A stretch of DNA of 64,000 nt from positions 3,505,001-3,569,000 of the forward strand of contig NZ_CP034766.1 in NCBI RefSeq assembly GCF_004006015.1, read 5' to 3'. Of this stretch, positions 23,114 through 30,069 are shown piece after piece (the first letter of the stretch is position 1; the number at the start of each line of letters is the position of its first letter). The notes beneath the pieces are model-generated. The model saw only the letters and a list, made by a program, of their open reading frames with translations, had not been told where the DNA came from and did not search any database. Made by a program: the position numbers and the translations under genes. The stretch comes from Rhodococcus sp. X156 (GTDB lineage Bacteria > Actinomycetota > Actinomycetes > Mycobacteriales > Mycobacteriaceae).

Positions 23114-24445
23114 TCACAAGTCGCGGCTGGCCAACAACATCGGAGAGCTACGCGCCTTGGCAAGGTTGAGGCTGAACTTCGGCTTTCGAGGGGCGCCCGA
23201 CGCCTGGTTCCCCTGCCGCATCAGTGACATCACCTTCTCCTCCAGCGCTTGCCCGAGCACCGACTCATTCGTGATGAAGTACGCCTCCAGGCGCCGTGGG
23301 GTGAACGCGTGCTTGGACCGCCGGGCGTATCGAGGCGGAGCCGCCCGTCTCGCTGGCACCTTGCCCGCGGTGGCCCGTTGGTCGCGCTGCCACTGCCGGA
23401 ATGCGCCGTCGTCGTACTGGGCCTCACCGGACAGGACGATGAACCCGAGACCCTTGCCCTCCTTAAGGCAGGCGACCACCCCGTCGACCGCGTTCAGCGG
23501 AGACACTCCAGTCGACGCGGCGTGGAGCTTGAAGTCCCACACCTGACCGAGGGCGTAGTCGAACGTGGTGTTCTCGTACTTCGCCGGTTGCCCACCGAAA
23601 GCGTTGATGCACGCCGGAATCCCGACGAACTCGAGGAAGAAGCCGGCCCACTCGTCCTGAGCCCACTGCGAGTACTCAGCCTCCCGCATCCGCTCGACGC
23701 AGTCGCGACCCACCATCTGCGCGGGCAGGGCGAGGGCCAGCGCCTCGAGGATTCCCTCGGCCTCGTGACGGGGAGAAGACGCAACACCCGGGACAGGGCC
23801 CCGGTTGCGGCGGCCCAGCTGGCGCTCCGCAGCCTCGAGCAGCGTGTTGAGTCCTTCGAGCGTGATCGTGTGCCCCGCCGACCAGCAGGTGTCAGTCCAG
23901 CTCGCTCCCAACCTTGTCGCGATGGCAGCGCCGAGCGCTGGCTTGGCAAGGGTCTGATCGACCTCGAGCTGGAGACCGGTCACCAGCTGGAGCAACGCCG
24001 ACTTCCGCTCCTTGCTCCCCGGCCCCAACGACTCGGGGGGTCCGTCGAACAGTGCGCTGATCCGGGTGACGGCCTCGAGCTTGCTCCGAGCCGCTACGAA
24101 CTCAGGAGGAGCAGCTCGCCCTTTCTGTCGGCGCTTCTCCCGCTCTCGCTCAGCTCCAACGAGCAACGCATTGAGCCCGGCCAGCGTGATCGTGTCTCCC
24201 GTCGACCAACACTCCGGCGTCCACTCGACCTCCAGCTGGCTGGCTATCTCCGCTGCCAGGCCGGGCTTCGGCAACGCCAGGTCCACAGTCAGACCAAGTC
24301 CGCCAGCCAGCCCGACCAGCGCGGACTTGCGCTCCTTGCTTCCGGGCCCGAGCTTCTCGGGAGCGGCCCCCGCGAGCGCGCTGATCCGCGTGACTGCCTC
24401 CAGCTTGCTCACCGCAGGAAGAAACTGACCGCTTGCGCCCACCAT
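23114..24445 (-). CDS. probable type II restriction endonuclease with duplicated N-terminal module
   Basis: 443 residues; family not named with certainty. Residues about 14-103 and 122-211 are two copies of one module at an offset of 108: both contain KLEAVTRISAL, LGPGSKERKSAL, a VD..L.KP segment, and CWS.G.TITL.GLN.LL..AER. The C-terminal part (about 225-443) has TTFDYALGQVWDFKLHA, which fits a PD-(D/E)xK nuclease core (Asp, then Asp-x-Lys), and ends in a basic segment. Position between an EVE-HNH gene and a C5 methyltransferase plus vsr makes it the expected cleavage partner. ATG 24445 has only a weak GGGGG upstream. The duplicated modules could each read half of the target; this is inference. 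Confidence 0.75.
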   Translation of the reverse strand: MVGASGQFLPAVSKLEAVTRISALAGAAPEKLGPGSKERKSALVGLAGGLGLTVDLALPKPGLAAEIASQLEVEWTPECWSTGDTITLAGLNALLVGAEREREKRRQKGRAAPPEFVAARSKLEAVTRISALFDGPPESLGPGSKERKSALLQLVTGLQLEVDQTLAKPALGAAIATRLGASWTDTCWSAGHTITLEGLNTLLEAAERQLGRRNRGPVPGVASSPRHEAEGILEALALALPAQMVGRDCVERMREAEYSQWAQDEWAGFFLEFVGIPACINAFGGQPAKYENTTFDYALGQVWDFKLHAASTGVSPLNAVDGVVACLKEGKGLGFIVLSGEAQYDDGAFRQWQRDQRATAGKVPARRAAPPRYARRSKHAFTPRRLEAYFITNESVLGQALEEKVMSLMRQGNQASGAPRKPKFSLNLAKARSSPMLLASRDL

Positions 24446-24537
24446 GCGCCCCCAATCTCACGCCCACCCCGAGCCGAGACCGGAACCTTATCTATTGCGC
24501 AACAAGGTAAACGGCGCGCGTGTCCTGGCCGACGGCC

Positions 24538-25452
24538 TCACGACGCTGGTGCGCGTGTGGACGAGAACCACGTGCACCGGTTCCGGTGCCGACCCAGGGC
24601 CTGACGATCGGGGCGCTGCGCTGACTCTGCGGGCAGTCGCACACGCCTTCGGTCATATGTCATGTACTCCGACCCTTTGAGCTCTGGTGACACCGCGAGC
24701 AGGAGTCCTCGAGTCACGGTGAGCAGGTGGAGGTCGAAGAGTGTGTGCACATCTGCGCGAAGAAGCAGTCCGTTCGACACGTGCTGCGTGTGGGCGCCCG
24801 CGTAGGAATCAATGTGGGCCGCTTCAAGGACCGCAAGGACTCTCGAGCCGGTGACTGCGCACTGACCTCCGTAGGCCGCGATCAAGCCGGCCCGAAACCC
24901 CTCCTGTCCGCGGCGCTGCGCCACCGCACTCAGGACCTTTCGACGCGTGTCTGTCTCGCTGTGCTGGTATTGCACGTCACTCAGAGGTAACGCGACGTCC
25001 GATCGAACGGGGACCACCGTGCGGGTCGGCTTCGGCGGGGCGAGCGCGCTTGACCGAGGATTGAACAAGGACCGCAGGTACTTGGCGCCGGTTTCGCTGT
25101 CGATGCGCACCGGACCGCGATTGAGAGCTGAAGCGGTTCCTGTTCGTCGTTGCACCTCCGCCCAACGCGGCTGGCTGACCGGCCGATCCGACACTGTATT
25201 GAAGCCGAACCTTGCGACATAGCGCGCTACCTGACGATCACGCCAAGGAATAGCTGGCCTGCTCGGAACTGGCGCCACTGGCGACGACGACGCACGGACC
25301 CACGACACAACACTGGCCCCGCCCAACCAGAAGATGACGTCGTCGCCGGCCACAATGGGCGTACGGCGGGTGAGGTCCCAGGCGTGATGGTTGCGTGCGA
25401 TGGCCCAGTGATCGGGAAACTCTTCGCCGATTGGTATGACCCATGCGGTCAA
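24538..25452 (-). CDS. EVE-like domain plus HNH nuclease, probable modification-dependent restriction enzyme
   Basis: 304 residues. The N-terminal ~90 residues (WVIPIGEEFPDHWAI ... AGDDVIFWLGGASVVSWV) look like an EVE base-pocket domain. Residues about 180-260 form an HNH_2 nuclease: CAVTGSRV, then EAAHIDSYAG, NGLLLRADVHTLFD. Fusions of this type (for example VcaM4I) cut DNA containing modified cytosine. The start is a TTG at 25452, chosen because TAGGAG lies about 8 bases upstream and the EVE strand begins immediately. It lies between the nuclease-helicase and the restriction enzyme, all on one strand. Upstream is one copy of the conserved 41-base element. Its target must differ from the local methyltransferase's mark, or the host would be cut. 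Confidence 0.78.
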   Translation of the reverse strand: MTAWVIPIGEEFPDHWAIARNHHAWDLTRRTPIVAGDDVIFWLGGASVVSWVRASSSPVAPVPSRPAIPWRDRQVARYVARFGFNTVSDRPVSQPRWAEVQRRTGTASALNRGPVRIDSETGAKYLRSLFNPRSSALAPPKPTRTVVPVRSDVALPLSDVQYQHSETDTRRKVLSAVAQRRGQEGFRAGLIAAYGGQCAVTGSRVLAVLEAAHIDSYAGAHTQHVSNGLLLRADVHTLFDLHLLTVTRGLLLAVSPELKGSEYMTYDRRRVRLPAESAQRPDRQALGRHRNRCTWFSSTRAPAS

Positions 25453-25479
25453 CGGACGTGCTCCTACCCGTGTTCACAT

Positions 25480-25520
25480 CGGGTGGGGGCGTGTCCTTGG
25501 CGGAAGCCCGTCGGGCCGTG
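25480..25520 (-). repeat. conserved leader element, copy 1 (upstream of the EVE-HNH gene)
   Basis: 41 bases beginning CGGGTGGGGGCGTGTCC on the plus strand and ending GTCGGGCCGTG. It matches 27461-27521 in two blocks of 20 bases with about three mismatches and one extra T, but lacks the 21-base insert of copy 2. It lies 27 bases upstream of the TTG start, in the gap between two defence genes. On the minus strand it is followed by a small hairpin (ACCCG/CGGGT). Confidence 0.85.
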
Positions 25521-25546
25521 CTCAGCTGATGGTTGTCAGAAATCTC

Positions 25547-27424
25547 TTACGCGAGCACTAGTTCACGCAGTGCTTGTCGTGTCTGGGCGTCCGTGGAGTA
25601 CAGCACCGTTCCGACCATTCCCCGCGTCAGCAGCACCTTGTAGACGTGACGCACCAGCTGATCGAACTGTGCGTCCGACACCTTGGTGGTGCTGCGCATG
25701 TCGGGATCGCGGTTGGCCGCCCGCACGGTGGTGAACCGACCATCGCGCCACACCAGGTCCGGACCAAGGATCACTCCGCTCCAGTCGTACTCGAAGCCCT
25801 GCGCGGTGTAGATGCAGCCGACCTGCCCAAACCCGCCGTCCTCGGTGGCCCACAAGGCGGAGGGCGGCGCCTCGCCCACGCGCCGGTCGCCCTTGAGGTT
25901 CCAGGGCCGCGCCCACGCGCCGACCTGCACGTCCGGCACCAGGGTGCCGTCGGGTCGTGGATCGCTCCAGGGCCAGCAGTAGCCGGCGGACATCCGCGCG
26001 GAGTAGCCACCCTCTCGCTGCTGCTGGAGCAGCTGCTCCAGCTCCTCCGGGCTGTCGGCCACGCGGACCTGGAACTGTGGATCGCCATGCCACTGCTCCG
26101 GTGCGCCTGCCTCACTCAATCCGAGGAGCTTCTGGGTCCACAGCAGGTACTCCTGGCTGCCTCCACATCGGAACTGCTCGCCCAGGTGAACGTGCTGGGT
26201 CTCTAGCCCCATCGACTCGGCGTGGCGGAGGATCTGGTTGAGCGAACCCATCTCCCCTGGGCGCACCACCTGGTGCTCGTCGAGCAAGAAGACCGGCACG
26301 CGCGCCGCCGCGATCAGCTCATCGATCTGCGGTCGGTCCGTGCGCAGCGCGGCCTTGGTGTAGCGATCGACCGAGGTCGCGCGGATGCGGTGTGCCTCGT
26401 CCAGCACCAGCACGTCCAACCCGTTCGTCTCCGCGGTCATGAACTGGTTGAAGTACTTGAACATCGACTTGACCCGGGGGGCGCGATGCCCGGCCACCTT
26501 GCGCAGAGTCTGGGTGAACGAGCGCGAACCCGTGGCGTGCAAGACCGAACGACCCTGCCGCGCCAGCTCCCCCAGCAAGGACAGCGCCACCACGCTCTTG
26601 CCGCTGCCCGGCCCGCCACTGACCACGACCACCCGCTTGGTGTTCGACGCCCGTGCCTGTTCCACCGCGTGCAGCACGAGGTCGACAGCGAGCTGCTGGT
26701 TACCCAGCAGCCGAAACTGCTCCCGGTCACGCACCTCGTCCGCCGCCACCTTCAGCAGCTGCTTGGAGGGGGCAACGGCCGAGCGGACCAAGGTGTCGGC
26801 AACGGAGTGGCCGGCTGATCCCGGAGCCAGGCGTGAGCGCAAGAAGCTGAGCAGGTCACCCCGGTCAGCACCGGTGAACAACCGGCCGGTCGTGGATACG
26901 GGGTAGCGGCGCAGGTCCGCAACCGACGCTGGGTCGGTGGCGTTGTGCAGGTAGGCCAGGCCCGCCAGGGCGTCTGGCTGGTCTTGTAGTGCGCGGAGGA
27001 AGTCAGCGAGGTAGGCGCAGTAGCCCTGCACCTGCGCCACCGGGTGGAGCTTCGGCCCGCCGGGCATGCCCGGCACGTCCACCAGCTCCACGCTGCCCTC
27101 GTACGAGCGCGCGGACGACCACTGCTTGAGCTCCACCACGACGTAGGACGGTTCTCCGGTGTCCGGATGCGTGCCGGCGAGCACCACGTCGGCCCGTTGC
27201 GAGGTGAGGGGCAGGTGGTACTCGACCAGCATCTCCACGCTGCCCAGGCCGGCGTCCACCAGGTCGCGGGCCAGCACGGGCAGGCTGCGGCCCCACGAGG
27301 TCTGCTCTGCCGGACTCGGTCGGTGTCCGGTGCGGATCAGCATCTGCTCCAACAGCTGTTCGACGAGTGAATCAGGGCTGGCGAGGCCGACGATGTTGGT
27401 CGGCGTTGTGCGCAGCAGCGTCAC
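25547..27424 (-). CDS. PD-(D/E)xK nuclease fused to DUF2075 (Schlafen-type) helicase
   Basis: 625 residues. The N-terminal third has Glu68, Asp79 and VVVELKQW (Glu98-x-Lys100), a PD-(D/E)xK nuclease pattern. The helicase part has Walker A SGGPGSGKS (270-277 core), Walker B LDVLVLDEAHR, a DEHQVVRPGE motif III-like segment and YTAQGFEYDW near the end, all characteristic of DUF2075 proteins found in defence islands. Predicted role is ATP-driven cleavage or unwinding of foreign nucleic acid. The GTG at 27424 (VTLLRTTPTN) has GGGGGA about 7 bases upstream. It is the upstream member of the defence run and carries copy 2 of the shared leader element; copy 1 lies just past its stop, so the gene is bracketed by the repeats. 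Confidence 0.82.
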   Translation of the reverse strand: MTLLRTTPTNIVGLASPDSLVEQLLEQMLIRTGHRPSPAEQTSWGRSLPVLARDLVDAGLGSVEMLVEYHLPLTSQRADVVLAGTHPDTGEPSYVVVELKQWSSARSYEGSVELVDVPGMPGGPKLHPVAQVQGYCAYLADFLRALQDQPDALAGLAYLHNATDPASVADLRRYPVSTTGRLFTGADRGDLLSFLRSRLAPGSAGHSVADTLVRSAVAPSKQLLKVAADEVRDREQFRLLGNQQLAVDLVLHAVEQARASNTKRVVVVSGGPGSGKSVVALSLLGELARQGRSVLHATGSRSFTQTLRKVAGHRAPRVKSMFKYFNQFMTAETNGLDVLVLDEAHRIRATSVDRYTKAALRTDRPQIDELIAAARVPVFLLDEHQVVRPGEMGSLNQILRHAESMGLETQHVHLGEQFRCGGSQEYLLWTQKLLGLSEAGAPEQWHGDPQFQVRVADSPEELEQLLQQQREGGYSARMSAGYCWPWSDPRPDGTLVPDVQVGAWARPWNLKGDRRVGEAPPSALWATEDGGFGQVGCIYTAQGFEYDWSGVILGPDLVWRDGRFTTVRAANRDPDMRSTTKVSDAQFDQLVRHVYKVLLTRGMVGTVLYSTDAQTRQALRELVLA

Positions 27425-27460
27425 GGACAGGTCCCCCCGGGCAGCACGAAGTGATTCGTG

Positions 27461-27521
27461 CGGGTGGGGGCATGTCCTGGCGCGCTGCATCTTTCAGCGC
27501 TCGGAAGCCGGTCGGGCCGCG
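27461..27521 (-). repeat. conserved leader element, copy 2 (upstream of the DUF2075 gene)
   Basis: Blocks 27461-27480 and 27502-27521 match the two halves of copy 1 at 25480-25520. They are separated by 21 extra bases (27481-27501) that form a hairpin with arms GCGCTG and CAGCGC. A further hairpin, CACGAA/TTCGTG, lies between the element and the GTG at 27424. A weak TACCCT (27527-27532, minus strand) would place the transcript start at the edge of the element. Confidence 0.85.
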
Positions 27522-27915
27522 GCATCAGGGTAGCGGCACCAGAAGCCGGGGCGACCACCACGCGCCGCGCATCCGCAGGCCCGCACCGTCGGCATGAAGC
27601 CCAGGCCAGCATCCGTGTCACCGGCGTGACCGCCACCGACCTGGACACGACCATCCATGCAGCGCCCGAGTCCCCCCGGCGCTGGGGTCGGCCAGAACCG
27701 CGCCGAACACATCGCCGCGGCGCCCGACATGCCGTTGCGAACCACGCCAACGCCGTCGTCGTTAGGGACGGGATGGTGCTGCCCGGGCTGGTTGGGTGGT
27801 CACGCCGTCACGCCGGTGCCCGGATCGCCGCAGGGATGAGGGAGCGCCGCTCCGGGCGCCGTCAGGTGGCGCGCCGGGCAGCCCCGCCAGCGCGCGCGGC
27901 AGCGACTGAGCCGGG
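27522..27915. other. intergenic region with no recognised gene
   Basis: About 390 bases between the DUF2075 leader and the end of the BCCT gene. Open frames on both strands have no family resemblance and no good ribosome site. It may hold the promoter for the defence operon and the BCCT terminator. Confidence 0.5.
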
Positions 27916-29793
27916 TCAGCGACCCTGCGCGCTGTCCGCGGCCTGCGAGCGGCCCTCGGCCGAGTCCGCGAACTGCGGAGTGTCGAACGACTCGCCCCGC
28001 AACGGGTCGCGCGGGCTGTTGTCGGCGGAGTACTCCACCGACCCGGTCGTCCGGTTGACCTCCAGCTCGCCCGCGGTGACGGGGTGCACCGCCACCAGCA
28101 GGTGGCCCGAGTCGCTCGACGCCGCGGCCTCCGGAGCGGGAGCCAACCCGGAGAAGGTGGCTGAGATGCCGGCGGCGGTGCGGCGGCGCGGTCCCGGCTC
28201 GCGCACTGCCGCCGGCGAGTCCGAGACCGGTGCGGCCTGGCCGTCCGGCCTGGCGATCCGCACGTAGTGCGGCGTGCTGGCCACCTCGTAGCGGAAGGCC
28301 TTCAGCATGGACACGCAGGCCAGCACCAGCACGATGGAGAACGGCACCGCGGTGGCGATCGAGGCCGTCTGCAGGGCGGTCAGCGACCCGGCGCCGCCCA
28401 CCAGCAGCAGCACCGCGGCCGCCACACCCTGCAGCAGGGCCCAGTACACCCGGGTGATCTTGGGGGTCTCCAGCTCGCCGCCGAAGGCCAGGATGTCGAT
28501 CACCAGCGACCCGGAGTCGGAGGAGGTGACGAAGAAGAACACCACCACGGCGATGGCCAGCAGGCTGGTGACCGTGGCCAGCGGAAAGCCGTCGAGCAGC
28601 GCGAACAGGGTGGTGTTGGTGTCCACCGCGCCGTCGTCGAGCATGTCGTTGTCGTTGCGCTGCCGCAGGATGCCGGCGCCACCGAAGATGGTGAACCACA
28701 GCGAGCCGATGATGGTCGGGGCCAGCAGCACCCCGAACACGAACTCACGGATGGTGCGCCCGCGGGAGATGCGGGCGATGAACATGCCGACGAACGGCGC
28801 CCAGCTCATCCACCAGCCCCAGTAGAAGATGGTCCACGCGCCGGCCCAGCCGTCGTCGGCGAAGGGCGAGGTGCGCAGCATCAGGTCAGGCAGCGCCTGG
28901 ACGTAGCCACCCAGGTTCTGCACCCACGACTGCATCAGGAACAGCGTGGGGCCCAGCAGCAGCACGAAGATCGCCAGCGCCGCCGCCAGCACCATGTTGA
29001 TGTTGGACAGCCACTTGAGTCCCTTGGTCACCCCGGAGACCACGGAGAACATCGCGATACCGGTGACCGCCACGATGAGCGCCACGGTGAACCAGTTGTT
29101 GGTCTCGATCCAGCCGAGGTACTCCAGGCCGGCGGAGATCTGCTGGACGCCGAAGCCCAAGGAGGTGGCCACGCCGAAGAGGGTGCCGACGATGGCGACG
29201 GTGTCGATGGCGTGCCCGACGAAGCCCTCCACCCGGGCACGGCCCAACAGCGGCTCCAGCAGCCACCGCACCGACAGCGGGCGGCCCTTGCGGTAGGTCA
29301 TGTAGGCCATGCCGAGGCCGACGACGACGTAGATGGCCCAGGCGTGCAGGCCCCAGTGGAACAACGTCAGCTCCATCGCCTGGTTCGCGGCGGCGTCGGT
29401 GGAGCCCGCCACACCCCCAGCCTCCGGCGGGGTGACGTAGTGCGACAGCGGCTCGGCCACGCCGTAGAACACCAGCCCGATGCCCATGCCGGCCGAGAAG
29501 AGCATGGCGAACCAGGACAGCACCCCGAACTCGGGCTTCTCGTCGTCGCGGCCCAGCCGGATGTTACCGATGCGGCTGGCCCCGCAGTACAGCGCGAAGA
29601 GCACGAAGCCGGTGGCGCTGAGCACGTACCACCAGCCCACACCGTCGGTGATCGCCGAGTTCAGCGACTCGAAGGCGTCCGAGGCGGTGGTGGCGAAGAC
29701 CACCGAGAACACGATCATCGCCACGATCACGATCGAGGCGGGGATGAAGACGGGTTTACGGAGTCCGCTCCACGCCTTGTGCACTGAGCTCAC
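27916..29793 (-). CDS. BCCT-family betaine/carnitine/choline transporter
   Basis: 625 residues with 12 expected transmembrane helices from about residue 15 to 510. The family signature around helix 8 is present, WGWWMSWAPFVGMFIARISRGRT, containing the tryptophans that line the quaternary-amine site, plus GMGIGLVFYGVAEPL in helix 3. It imports glycine betaine, choline or similar osmolytes with Na+ or H+. A hydrophilic C-tail of about 100 residues, rich in Ser/Ala/Pro, resembles the regulatory tails of actinobacterial osmosensing BCCTs such as BetP. The GTG at 29793 has GAGGA about 10 bases upstream. It is transcribed alone. Confidence 0.93.
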   Translation of the reverse strand: MSSVHKAWSGLRKPVFIPASIVIVAMIVFSVVFATTASDAFESLNSAITDGVGWWYVLSATGFVLFALYCGASRIGNIRLGRDDEKPEFGVLSWFAMLFSAGMGIGLVFYGVAEPLSHYVTPPEAGGVAGSTDAAANQAMELTLFHWGLHAWAIYVVVGLGMAYMTYRKGRPLSVRWLLEPLLGRARVEGFVGHAIDTVAIVGTLFGVATSLGFGVQQISAGLEYLGWIETNNWFTVALIVAVTGIAMFSVVSGVTKGLKWLSNINMVLAAALAIFVLLLGPTLFLMQSWVQNLGGYVQALPDLMLRTSPFADDGWAGAWTIFYWGWWMSWAPFVGMFIARISRGRTIREFVFGVLLAPTIIGSLWFTIFGGAGILRQRNDNDMLDDGAVDTNTTLFALLDGFPLATVTSLLAIAVVVFFFVTSSDSGSLVIDILAFGGELETPKITRVYWALLQGVAAAVLLLVGGAGSLTALQTASIATAVPFSIVLVLACVSMLKAFRYEVASTPHYVRIARPDGQAAPVSDSPAAVREPGPRRRTAAGISATFSGLAPAPEAAASSDSGHLLVAVHPVTAGELEVNRTTGSVEYSADNSPRDPLRGESFDTPQFADSAEGRSQAADSAQGR

Positions 29794-30069
29794 GCGACAT
29801 CGTTCCTCTGCTGTCTGCCCTGTCGGGGGCCGGTCTCGGGATGCCGCGGCACACCAACCAGAGCTGGCCTCGCACCCAGCTGGGTCTGCGGGGGCGCTCT
29901 GCGGGTACCGCGCACCGATCACGGACGCGCGCGGCTAGAGCTAACAGGGCCGGAGACACCGTGGATCGCCGTCGCGTCGTCATGGATCCTCACGCAGCGT
30001 AGTCGCCGAGCCGGCGTCCGGACCTGTCGGACCCCGCCCCTACCCTGACCAAGGACTGGGGAGGTAGCC

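Noticed and set aside
24485-24508. ACCTT...AAGGT inverted pair around TTGCGCAA upstream of the restriction-enzyme gene as a C-protein operator
   Set aside because: The two palindromes are not concentric, no controller-protein gene is present and no -35 fits, so it was not listed as a regulatory feature.
21208-27424. Mobile-element origin of the defence island
   Set aside because: No integrase, transposase, tRNA attachment site or terminal repeats of a larger element were found; only the pair of short direct repeats around one gene.
27522-27915. Small frames on either strand in the intergenic region before the BCCT gene
   Set aside because: No ribosome site, no family resemblance and codon-position pattern unlike neighbouring genes.
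28267-29787. A 506-codon frame opposite the BCCT transporter
   Set aside because: It is the antisense of conserved transmembrane segments; composition is His/Gln/Asp-rich and non-globular.
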